From positions 80,282,571 to 80,346,570 of the forward strand of contig CM028380.1 in NCBI GenBank assembly GCA_013146195.2: 64,000 nt of DNA, written 5' to 3'. Below are positions 54,443 through 64,000 of the stretch, in pieces; positions within the stretch are counted from its first letter, which is position 1, and each line of letters starts with the position of its first letter. The notes under the pieces are model-generated. The model ran no database searches, was not told the DNA's origin, and saw only the letters and a program-made list of their open reading frames with translations. The position numbers and the translations under genes are program-made. The stretch is from Codonopsis lanceolata (lineage: Eukaryota > Streptophyta > Magnoliopsida > Asterales > Campanulaceae).

Positions 54443-55167
54443 TGTAAACTTTTATACATGCATGAGTTTCAACCATAAATAATTTTCTAGAAACTCATGA
54501 TACTTTAATAAAACTCAAAACCTTGGAACACATAATTCTCACGATTCAATGTACAAAAACATGTAATGGATACTAACCTGGATCCATGATGTTAACTTTA
54601 ATTTATAGCAATTAAGGGAAGCGGAATTTTCAACCTTGCCTTTTCTTTAATTTTTCCTTGATGGTGAGGATAACCTTTCTTTTCTTTTTCCCTTTATTTC
54701 CTTTTGTTCTCTTGATGTTGGAAATTTTCTGTAATTAGTTCGCTTCCTTTTTCTCACTTACCATCTTTTAAAAGGAAAGGAAACCGACTCAAATAAGTCG
54801 GCTGTGAGAAAGAAGCTAATCCTTCATGTTGATCCAACTAGAGAACACTTGGTGGTTAGCCTTCATGCATGATAAGATCATGCCCTTAATTTCGACCACC
54901 TGTTAAACTGAATGATGTTATTGATAAACATCATTGACTTCGGTCAATGATGTTTATTTCCAAAGGGAATGTATATACATATATGTCCATTATTATGTAT
55001 ATATTATGTATAATTTTCAAAGGCATAGGAAGAGGGAGTACCACTATAAAACTCCTAAGCTTTAACATAATTTTATTCTCACTTAACCATCGAAGTGGGA
55101 CACTTTACATGTTAAAACTTTATTTACCATTAATTCATATGGGTCATCTTACGGGATAAATCTAACA
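54443..55167 (-). mobile_element. 5' LTR of copia element (complete, about 725 bp)
   Basis: On the minus strand it begins TGTTAGATTTATCCC at 55167 and ends TTTACA at 54443, two bases before the primer-binding site. It pairs with the partial LTR at 48811-49252. The two copies differ by scattered small indels and substitutions (for example around 49105-49140), so the insertion is not brand-new. Confidence 0.85.
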
Positions 55168-56380
55168 GTGTGAACGTTCAGTGTTATTAAAATGTCGTGG
55201 TTTTCAAATGTTAGATTGAAACACTTTTTTGGTTAAAATGTTGGGTTTTCTGAGCGTTTTGCTCAAATCGTTTCACTAAACAAGCTTTAATTATCTTGTT
55301 TAACTTGATACAAAGATTAAAAAAATATTAACTATTATAAATATTGACATATAATGTGGTTTCCCTAAAGTCCTTATATATACATTTGAGACTATCAATT
55401 CAGTAGCAAGAAAAAATAAGAATGAAATTGGTAAAAATGTTTTTTTTTTAAAAGGTTTGAAAACCAAACAATTATTCAGGAGGAAGTAATATTTTTATTG
55501 TAAATAAGACACGAGAGCACGGGTATAAATTCAACCTCAAACTCAAAGGATTGATATCGTTCTCTAAGGTTATACTTAATAATATTTTATATCAAAATAA
55601 AGAGTTTTTTTATTCTTCAAATAAATGTATTATTTTCTTTTCCAAATATTTCTTTCCAAAGGATCGTCCGTGATATTTTTTCAATCCTGAATTAGAAATT
55701 AAGGAGTCTTATTAATTGAAAGCTTCAGGGTAGTACGTAAAAGAAAATTAATAAACTCATATAGTCATATAAAATAAATACTCATTTGACTTTAATGAAA
55801 GCTTAAGAGTATTAACGAAAAACACCAGTTACGTATTTTTTTTCGTAGACGTTTGGAGTATAAGAAGGGATCGATATGAGACATCTTATTTTGTAAAGCT
55901 CAAACTCTACTATTGGTCCACCCCTTAGGAATGCTTCTGAAATTAATGTAAAATTGATAATAATATAGATCTTCATTTTTTGTTTTTCATTAATTTTAAT
56001 AAAGCTGACTTTTGAGTCGGTACATGAACATTAATATTCTTAATGTTTATAAGAGCATCTTCAATGTTCAACTTCTTAATACAACTTCTTAACTGAGTCC
56101 CACTGTCACCTGCATACTTTTCTCTTCTTACACACTTAAAAATAAATCTTCTCATTGTATACTATTCTTCGGAGGCTTCGGAAAGGAGATAGGGTACGGC
56201 CTAACGTATCGAAGTTAGGGAGTTCTAACAAGGATGTGGCGTCCCTTTTTAGTGAACAGGAGGAATGCCAGGACTGAACCAATTGATTGCACTCCCCTCA
56301 CAGTAGTCTGAATTTCGATTTACCGGGGAGGCTAGAGGGGGAGGGGAGAAGGAGCAGGAATTCATCTACATAATTTTTAT
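55168..56380. other. Non-coding spacer
   Basis: 55190-55290 contains GAGCGTTTTGCTCAAAT-type words like those of the 4318 MITE. GAGCATCTTCAATG at about 56051 resembles a Harbinger-type terminus, but no partner was found. No gene. Confidence 0.35.
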
Positions 56381-56460
56381 CATGGAACAGTGGGTTCAAT
56401 TCCACTTAAAAAAACAAGTAATGCGAACTCTCTCTCTCATGCTCAAATTCTCTATGCACC

Positions 56461-56626
56461 CCCAACCTTCTCCCACTTCAAACCCCGGTCGGATCCTTCT
56501 TCATCTTCATATCCAGTCAAAGAAGCAACCCCAGTTCCGATCTCCCAACCTTCTCCCACTTCAAACCCTGGCCGGATCCTTCTTCATCTTCATATCCAAT
56601 CAAAGAAGCAACCCCAACTCCGATCT
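56461..56626. repeat. 83-bp tandem duplication
   Basis: CCCAACCTTCTCCCACTTCA at 56461 is repeated at 56544, and the two 83-base copies differ by about five substitutions. Overlapping short frames through it are Pro/Ser-rich and not credible genes. Confidence 0.75.
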
Positions 56627-56883
56627 ATGCTCCATCGCCGAAACCATCTCCATCTCTGGCAAATCAAGACCCCGTGTCAGCTTCGCCAAGCGGCTCCAAG
56701 GAGAAAACAAGTAATCGGGTTTTTTTTTAGTTTATTTATATCTTTACTTTTTGTTTAATTTAAATTTTAATTGGTGGGTTCAAAAGATTCAAATGAGTTT
56801 GATTCTCATTTCAGATTTGAGTTGGGATTGGATTTGCCATTGATTTTTCTTTGAAATCTGGGTTTGATTTCAGATAGTAAAGA

Positions 56884-57021
56884 AGATGAGAGCAAAATAA
56901 ACATTTAACATAAATTAGCGTATGAACTTAACGTCTATCCAAAAATATTAACCCGAAAAAATTTGACGTCTCACAATTGCAAAATTTTGAAAAAATACAC
57001 CCAAAATTGTGTTTTGTCTAA
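56884..57021. repeat. Orphan right TIR of the intronic MULE-like family
   Basis: GAGCAAAATAAAC..., AACTTAACGTC.ATCCAAAAA, GACGTCTCA, CAATTGCAAAATTTTGAAAA and GTGTTTTGTC follow the order of the right end of the element at 33765-35162, with internal deletions. No left partner is recognised, so it is a truncated copy. Confidence 0.5.
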
Positions 57022-58534
57022 GTTATTCTAAACACCTGTCACCTGGTTATGCTTTGCATTCATTCAAATTCAATATAAAATGAAATGGTTCGACCCATCC
57101 AACATCAATACATCATGTCCTGGTATTAGTAGTTTAGAACCACAAAACAGGTGACGCCGTCCCCGCTTCTTTCTATTGGTTGGTTTTGAGGTTTTCTGTC
57201 GACTCGAGGCTCGAGCTATCGGATTCTCTCTCTACTCTTTTACGGTTCTTAGCCTGCGTGGCTCATTAGTGTCCACTGAAGATTGTGAACCACGTGAATC
57301 CCACCTGGTCTCCGTACTTGATACTCCTTTATTTTAATTCTAATTTTAAGAATATTTAAATATTATTTATTTAAAAGAAAAGTTAAGTTCCTTTAGGAAA
57401 ATAATTAAAATGGATAAGCAGACTAGATTGTTCTAGGTTAACTAAGTTCTTATAATTGAGTCGTACGAAAATTGTTTAAATATTTATCGGGAGATCTTTT
57501 TACCATTGCTTAATAGTCCTACTGGACTTGGGGATTAGTTTTAGTTTCAGCCTGGGGACCACTTTGAAAAACCAAACAATTATAAAAAAAGAGAGTAAAT
57601 ATCGTTATAAAAGTTTCTACGAAATTAAAATAATTGGGTGGATAATGGTGAAGGTAATGTTGAGACGGAATATTCAATGGGTTTCGTTGGGTAGCAAAAG
57701 TATGGTTGCGCCCACGTGAAGAATTCCAACCTGGCACCTCTTCTTTGCTTTGTTCTAACGAATCGATTTGGATGACGTGGACGAGCCGTGACAGACGGCT
57801 ATACTGATGATTCTGTATTGGAGAGAGAGACTGATGAAGGTTCTTTGCATCGAGACTTTGGGGGAGGTTCAAAGTTATTGTTGATATGATAGGGTCGAGT
57901 CTGTTACCAAAGGAGAAAGATGAGATAATCCCTTCGGCCTTCCCTAGGTGATGGGCACACTTATAAAAATAAAATAAAAATCAGGTGATTGTTGAATGTT
58001 GAATGAGACTTGGTCAATGGGGTTCGACCGTTGGAGTAGCATACTAGCATGTTACAGCTAGATGTTTTTTGTTTATTTTCAAAATAAAAGAAATTTGAAA
58101 ATAGGTCTAGTGAGCTAGCCATGGATCATTCCATCATGTCGAGGAGCACGAAGCATGGAATGAGCATTGTACGTACTTTACTGTACGTATGGATAATTCA
58201 TAATTGTGACCGATAACAATTCCCCTGCTTATAAAATGATTTGAGCCTAATTGTTTTGCAGATTAGTCTGATGGGTATGTGCGAAAGACTCGACTGGACT
58301 GTGTGAGTGTGAGTGGAGATAGATTTCTCAAGTATTGCCAGACAGACACAGAGAAATCTCGAAGAATGTGAGCCATTAATTGTGCTCAAGGGACTGCTCT
58401 TATCTAGCTTATGCAACTACCGATGTCAGAGGAAGTGGGGATGCTTACTTTGGTTTGATGACCTGATTGATATCAGAGTGTACTCCGAATTGAAGATGGA
58501 CTAGATCTGTATACTTGAATTTTTTAGCCACTGC
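57022..58534. other. Non-coding spacer
   Basis: Moderately AT-rich DNA with several short open frames on both strands and no recognised protein. GACTCGAGGCTCGAGC at about 57201 is a short palindrome. Nothing else is supported. Confidence 0.4.
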
Positions 58535-58537
58535 TTA

Positions 58538-58920
58538 GAGCAACCACAACAATAACACCCAATATCACACTCTACCCACCTCGTTTTTTGTTTCTTTTAC
58601 ACTTTTTCAACACTCTAAAAAATAATTCACTCCAATAATCACCATTTATACAATCCTCTAAAAACTTCAAACCTCCCTCATCTCAACTAACAAAACTACC
58701 ACCATTTTTTAATTTTTATCTCTATTTTTCAACACAATTGAAATAAAATATATATATTTACACTACTATTCATGCTAAAGGAATCGCAAAAGCTTGGGAT
58801 CCATTTAATGGGCGATTGGGATAGAGGCTCTAATTGGGTGCCTGTTGTGGGCTTGGGTTTCCCAACAAAACTCAAAAAATGCATATGGAGGTTGAATAAA
58901 AGTCTTCATTGTGGAGACTC
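58538..58920. mobile_element. PIF/Harbinger-type MITE
   Basis: The left end GAGCAACCACAACAAT and the complement of the right end GAGTCTCCACAATGAA are similar. The element is flanked by TTA on both sides (58535-58537 and 58921-58923), the 3-bp target duplication of this superfamily. 383 bp and non-coding. Confidence 0.65.
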
Positions 58921-58923
58921 TTA

Positions 58924-59491
58924 GATGTTCAAACTACAAACACATTTTATTTTGTAGCTTTCCCAGTTTTAGTTGCCTAACACTATTGTTGATGGTTTGG
59001 CCGGAGATAGATAGGGCTCTGGGGTAAAGAGAGGAATCATAAACTGAGCCATCCAACCGAACCACCAAACTATATGTATCATTTAACCTTATTACTCAAT
59101 TAAGTGCTCGAATTTTAAGTTTGGTTTGTTTGAATTTTATTCGGTTTGTTTGGTTTAATGTATTAACGTACTTGAAATAATATTTTTTGCAAATCTTTGT
59201 TTAAGAATTTATGCACTGATATTTAAATCATCGAGTCTTGTGTGATACCCGATTGGAATGTGTTTGTTAATTTTTTTTTTCTTTTTCCCAATTATTTGAT
59301 AGCCAACTTTCAATTTGCCTCTAACCACGAAACCAAACCTGAACCAACCAAGTTATTTTTTTCTTCTTCTTTTCTACCATGTGAGCTGCATCCTCTTAAC
59401 CAACGATCTAAACTATGAAATTAAACAGTGAAACCAAATCATTACAGTTTGGTTTTGTTAGTAATTAGACTTATAGTCCGATTGTTTACTT
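58924..59491. other. Non-coding spacer
   Basis: GAACCAAAC/GTTTGGTTT words occur in both orientations (59040-59480) and hint at an eroded inverted-repeat element. Boundaries are not clear. No gene. Confidence 0.35.
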
Positions 59492-60689
59492 GGGTAAATT
59501 TTAAATAGGTATAATTTTATAAACATGTTTTCATCTAGGACTATCAATTTTTTAGACATTTCATGTAACTACAAATTGGTTGCTAAATGACAAAAATGCC
59601 ATTAATGAAGACAGATCTAATCCGGCCTAAAAAAAAATTCAAAAAAAAGCTGATGTCAAGGTTTGACATCAACATTGTTTTCACAGTTTATTCAAGGTAA
59701 AAAAAATTCAAAGAAGCTGATGCCAAGGTTTGGCATCAGGTGAAAAATAATCCAATAATGCTGATGCCTACAGTTTTTTCAAGACAAAAAATTCAATAAT
59801 GCTGATGCCAAGGTTTGGCATCAGCATTGTTTTTACAGTTTATTCAAGTAAAAAAATATTCAAAAAAGCTTATGCCAAAAAGCTGGTGCCAAGGCTTGAC
59901 ATCAGGTGAAAAATAATCCAAAAATGATGATGCCTACAGTTTTTTCAACTAGGCATTAGGTTGCTGATGCCAAAAATGCTAATGCCTACAGTTGTTCCTC
60001 TTTACGCACAATTTTTTCAATCAGGCATCAGGTTGCTGATGTCAAAAATACTGATACCTACAGTTGTTCCTCCTTCACGCACAGGCTCCATTTTTCTCTC
60101 TTTAGCCGGCTGGCATCATCGTCCAACCCCGATCTTCAACCATCACTGGTCAACCTCTCCATCTATCTTCTTCTCCGGCAAAGCCTCCGCTTCTTTCTAA
60201 ATCACCTGTCTCCATCCTCACTGCCATCTCCCTTCTCTCTCTCCCCCTCCATTCAAACCCAACCGCCATCAGCCATCTCCGCTCCCTACATCCTTTCCGG
60301 CGAATCAACAACTTCAACCGTCATCGCCCGCATGGCAGGGACCTCTCTTTCTAAGATCGTTTTCCAAGCATCATCAATTCCCACCTTCACAATCTCAATC
60401 TCCTCACTTCTTTCTCAACAACTGACCCCTGTTCGTGTCTAATCTCCTTGCACAACTCCCAGCATCACCTGCTCTCCACAGCAACCAACGTCGTCTTCGG
60501 TCACCACCATCTCCGCCCCTTTATCTTCTCCGTTCATAGCCGTCCTCCTCCCTCTCACCTTTGTTCAAAGAATATGTTGGAGCATGGTTGATTTTGTGTA
60601 GGTGTGGGTGTGTGTTTGTTGGATAGAGATGGAGAACGAAGAGAATTGAGAGAGAACGGAGGCGGCAGAGGAAAGTGGGGAGGAAAGGG
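59492..60689. mobile_element. Element C: third member of the hairpin-array MULE family, truncated
   Basis: The L module at 59492-59625 (GGGTAAATTTTAAATAGGTA, AAACATGTTTTCATCTAGGA, GACAAAAATGCCATTAATGA) is followed by an array at 59640-60070. Its units read GCTGATGCCAAGGTTTGGCA followed by TCAGC. A GC-richer stretch (60090-60600) comes next and may be captured host DNA, though no protein is recognised. The R end is missing: the Tat/Ogre-like LTR starts at 60690. Confidence 0.65.
59640..60070. repeat. Hairpin array of element C
   Basis: About eight units carry GATGCC or GATGTC arms with partners GGCATC or GACATC, spaced 40-60 bp and separated by TTTTTTCAAG/TTTATTCAAG linkers. The first unit has GATGTC paired with GACATC, and neighbours have GATGCC paired with GGCATC. 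Confidence 0.75.
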
Positions 60690-62138
60690 TGTGAGTGCCC
60701 CGGGGTTTTTTGCATTCCATCCTCCCTTGTTTAGGGGAAAACGAAATTCAAGAAACACAATGCTTTTTTCATTCCATCTTCCTTTGTTTCGGGGAAAACG
60801 AAATTAAAAAGGACAAAAAAAAAACGTTGTAAAGAGCGCGTGGAATATGTCTGACCTCATTGTGGACTCAAAATGTAATAAACAGAGTCGTCATCTTTAT
60901 TTTCAGGAAAAACAAAGCAAAACCAAATGTAACCAAATTTGTAAAAGGGTTCGGAGGCTAAGTTACGAGTTGGGAAGGTGTTAGGCACCCAACTTGCCCT
61001 TTCGGTCTCAAAACAAGTTTTTTTGCTAAAATATGCTTTTATTATATTATTATATTTATTTAACAGATGAAATAAAGCATTTATATATATATATACACAA
61101 ATTTGCAACAGTCTCTTTTCGGGAGTTATGAATACATTTATAAATATTTGACCATAATAATTGATCTTTTTAGTGCTATTTTCTATAGAAATCCAGGGAG
61201 CATAACTGCTTATATTTATTATATCGGACCGGCTTAAATAACATTTTTTTATAAATAAAACTTTAAATAGCCTACCTTTTGAAGCGTAAGAGTCTTATCC
61301 CGTACCAACTAACTTCTAGTAGATTTTAAGGTGTGCTCGCCTTGTCCTTCCGGGAGAGGAAGTCTTTTTACTGTTGTTTTGCTGTTGCGGAGATTCGGGC
61401 AGAGTAACTTCTTCCGAAAGGCCTTGGAAACCGGGCGGAGCAACTGCTTGCTTTTTTGCTGTTTTTTGTTTGCTGACGACGAAAATCGGGTAGAGCAACT
61501 ACTTGTTTTTTGCGGGTTTGATGTCTGGATTCGGACATGACAACTGCTCTTTTTGGGATTTTTGGACCGATGGAATAGGGTGGAATCCTAGCAGGGCAAC
61601 TAGGTTTGACTTTGACCTGTTGGTTTTGTGTTTGGGGAGATTTGACGGAGCTTTGGGGCTTGAGGAGGAAAACTCTCAGAGCGTACTCTCAGAACTCACT
61701 ACGGAGAGAAATTTAACTGCGTGATCGCGGTGTGTGAAAACTGTCTGCGTGAACTCCCTTTTTCACTGAAGCCGGGCCTTCTATTTATAGAATGAAGAAG
61801 GGATTCCTTTGTCATTAAGATTTCTCATTCTGTGCTTCACCGGCTTGTACCGTGCGCTTGAGAGATTGTATCGGAGGCTAAATACAACAGTGCATAGGGC
61901 ACTATTAGGTGCCACCCATGAGGGAGCTGGGCGCCGCACTAGGAGGCTCCATGGGTGGCGCCAGGGTCCTTTTTTATCCTCCTTTTTGACACTTTGGCCC
62001 CTTGCATTTCACTGTTTGTGCATCCTATTTTTGCTTTTGCATTTTAAACCCTGTAACTTAACATTCGTTAGCGTTTTAACAGGTCTTGATATCTCATGTC
62101 ATGTTATATACCAGAGGTACGAAATTGGGGTGTCTACA
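60690..62138 (-). mobile_element. Tat/Ogre-like 3' LTR (minus strand)
   Basis: On the minus strand it starts TGTAGACACCCCAATTTCGT at 62138 and ends GGGGCACTCACA at 60690. It has a TATA box (CTATAAATAG, in complement about 61778-61790) and the same internal blocks as the 10703-12489 LTR, including AAATAAAGATGACGACTCT. It lacks the 185-bp duplication of that copy. A purine-rich GTTGAGGGGCTC precedes its start. Confidence 0.75.
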
Positions 62139-63737
62139 GAGCCCCTCAACGATGGAGTTTACTGGTAACTCGAAGCTTATCGAGTAAATGAACATAGTTG
62201 ATAAGAAATAGACTCCCAAATTTCATGGAAATTATAATGGGGAGTAATGCAAGATGTAGCAGTTATAATGCAACAGTTTATAGGGTGCAGTTCAAATCTC
62301 ACATACCCTAGTCATATTTAGTCGGTTATAGCAGGTTATTATAGTTTTTAAGCATATATGCAAATTAAATGCTCTAATGGTCGTACCTATTGAAATAGAC
62401 TGCCTACGTATCCCTTTCTAAGGAATCAGACCAAACGTAGTTCGACATCAGCAAACAAACAACCAGCACTAGGTGGGATAGATGGTGCGTTTCGCCTAGA
62501 ATAGGCAAAACCGGTGGGACTCGACTGCGTTTCGCCTAGAATAGGCAAAACCAGTGGGACTCGGATGCGTTTCGTCCAGAATAGGCAAAACTGGTGGGAC
62601 TCGGCTACGTTTTACCAAGAGTAGGCAAAACTAGTGGAACTCGGCTGAGTTTCGCCCATAATAGGCAAAACTGGTGGGACTCGGCTGTTTTTTGCCCAAA
62701 ATAGGCAAAACTGGTGGGACTCGACTGCGTTTCGCCCAGAATAGGCAAAACCGGTGGAACTCGGTTGCGTTCCACCCAGAATAGGCAAAATCGGTGGGAC
62801 TCAGTTGCGTTTCGCCCAGAATAGGTAAAACTTGTGGGACTCGGCTGCGTTTCACCCAGAATAGGCAAAACTGGTTGGACTCGGCTGCGTTTCGCCCAGA
62901 ATAGGCAAAACTGGTGGGACTCGGCTGCGTTTCGTCCAGAATAGGCAAAACTGGTGGGACTCGGCTGTGTTTCGCAAAGAATAGACAAAACTAGTGGGAC
63001 TCGGTTGTGTTTCGCCCAGAATAGGCAAAAATGGTGGGACTCGGCTGCGTTTTGCCCAAAATAGGCAAAGCTAGTGGAACTCAGCTGCGTTTCGCCCAGA
63101 ATAGGCAAAACTGGTGGGACTCGGCTGCGTTTCGCCCAGAATAGGCAAAACTGGTGCAACATCTAAATGCCTTTTCCCCAGAATAGAGAAAGCTTATGTA
63201 ACTTCTAAAATGCCTTTTTCCCAGAATAGGGAAAACGATGGAACCTTTTAAAATGCGTCTTCCCCAGAATAGGGAAAACGATGCAACCTTTAAAAAGCGT
63301 TTCCCCCAGAATAGGGAAAACGATGGAACCCCTTTTTAAAACGCGTCTTCCCCAGAATAGAGAAAACGATGGAATCTTTTAAAACGCGTTTTCCCCAGAA
63401 TAGGGAAAACGATGAAACCTTTAAAAAGCGTTTCCCCCAGAATAGGGGAAATGATTGAACCCCATTTTAAAACGCGTCTTCCCCAAAATAGGGAAAACGA
63501 TAGAATCTTTTAAAACGTGTTTTCCCCAGAATAGGGAAAACGATGAAACCTTTAAAAAACGTTTCCCCCAGAATAGGAAAAACGATGCCACCTTTAAAAA
63601 CATGTTTCCCCCAGAATGGGGAAAACAATGAAACCTTTAAAAAACGTTTCCCCCAGAATAGGGAAAACGATACCACTTTTTTTTTAAACGCGTTTCCCCC
63701 ATAATAGGGAAAACAATGCCACCTTAAAAAACGCGTT
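62139..63737 (-). repeat. Internal region made of minisatellite arrays
   Basis: 62474-63155 is an array of about 17 copies of a 40-bp unit (TTTCGCCCAGAATAGGCAAA plus a GGTGGGACTCGGCTGCG-type half). 63170-63735 is an array of about 13 copies of a 41-46-bp unit (TTTCCCCCAGAATAGGGAAA plus ACGATG.AACCTTTAAAAAGCG). The two units share CCCAGAATAGG. Long frames on the minus strand are by-products of the period (3 x 40 = 120 bases). No gag or pol sequence is present. 62139-62470 is unique, non-coding DNA. Confidence 0.85.
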
Positions 63738-64000
63738 TGTGGGTGCCCCGGATCTCGCCCGTGCTCCGCACTCCCTTGGTTAGGGTAATGCGGCGTGCGG
63801 TGCGGACACCACGCTTTCAATTCCACCCTCCCTTGTTTAGGGGAAGACAAAATTAAAAATGCGGAAAGGGTGCTGTCAATAAGCGCGTTGAATACGCCTC
63901 GGTCACTTCAGTGATTTTTAGTCCGTTATGAGAGCTTTGGGTTTTCTGTATCAAGTTATGCCTTTTTTAGGGGATAACATGATGCATGAATACATCACCC
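63738..64000 (-). mobile_element. Tat/Ogre-like LTR running off the window (minus)
   Basis: It begins (as the minus-strand end) with TGTGGGTGCCCCGG and continues with CTCCCTTGGTTAGGG, CCCTTGTTTAGGGGAAGAC and TTTTTAGGGGATAAC, matching the end part of the 10703-12489 LTR. It is the upstream LTR of the short element ending at 60690, or an independent one. No primer-binding site separates it from the arrays. Confidence 0.75.

Noticed and set aside
62605..63850. Minus-strand frames encoding repeated AKRSRVPPVLPILGET-like and FPILGKTRF-like peptides
   Set aside because: They follow directly from the 40-bp and 41-46-bp minisatellites inside an LTR element. No domain or start is credible.

Overview
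This window looks like repeat-rich nuclear DNA of a flowering plant, most likely a eudicot. The evidence is AT-rich intergenic DNA, spliceosomal introns, plant-specific gene families (a SPOROCYTELESS/NOZZLE-type transcriptional adaptor, a PHOS32/34-type universal stress protein, a plant PPR fragment) and plant lineages of Ty1/copia, Ty3/gypsy (Tat/Ogre-like), hAT, Mutator, Harbinger and SINE elements. The species cannot be named from the sequence alone.

Only two loci look like intact host genes. The first, at 1897-3128 (+), is a three-exon SPL/NZZ homologue of 350 codons with the basic SPL motif and a C-terminal EAR repression motif. The second, at 29496-36326 (+), is a universal stress protein. 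Its 3' splice site appears to lie about 6.1 kb downstream, so the last two codons and the stop come from a tiny terminal exon, and the intron is stuffed with transposons. All other coding sequence is transposon-derived or broken: a PPR fragment with an in-frame stop, captured pieces of ATL, farnesyl diphosphate synthase, Ulp1 protease and F-box genes, and decayed transposases and polyproteins.

Layout. 1-1700 and 3.1-5 kb: small mariner-like repeats around the SPL gene. 5.8 kb: a SINE. 7.5-8.4 kb: a hAT MITE with a perfect 8-bp target-site duplication (TSD). 9.6-10.2 kb: a probable LTR remnant. 10.7-14.8 kb: a Tat/Ogre-like LTR, primer-binding site and gag remnant (+). 16.4-17.1 kb: the PPR pseudogene. 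17.8-22.3 kb: a Mutator-type composite element with an 11-bp TSD, several captured gene pieces and an array of about 32 hairpin-bearing repeats. 24.1 kb: a second SINE. 25.2-28.4 kb: a gypsy LTR scrap and a decayed copia RT/RNase H with its 3' LTR, which is split by a hAT MITE. 29.5-36.3 kb: the stress-protein gene. 37.25-42.9 kb: a hAT element with a broken transposase, invaded by a relative of the 17.8-kb element. 43.2-48.7 kb: a large MULE carrying a MuDRA-like pseudogene and a convergent GRF zinc-finger gene, cut by a 100-N gap. 48.8-55.2 kb: a copia element (-) with both LTRs. 58.5 kb: a Harbinger-type MITE. 59.5-60.7 kb: a third relative of the 17.8-kb element. 60.7-64 kb: Tat/Ogre-like LTRs (-) separated only by minisatellite arrays.

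The most interesting signal is the family represented at 17824-22253, 37468-38948 and 59492-60689. Its members share modular ends. Beside one end they carry a repeat array whose unit is an imperfect palindrome built on GATGCC...GGCATC, and the arms of that palindrome tend to change together. Two of the three hold recognisable fragments of unrelated host genes, and one also holds a Ulp1-like protease remnant, a combination that recalls Ulp1-bearing (Kaonashi-type) MULEs.
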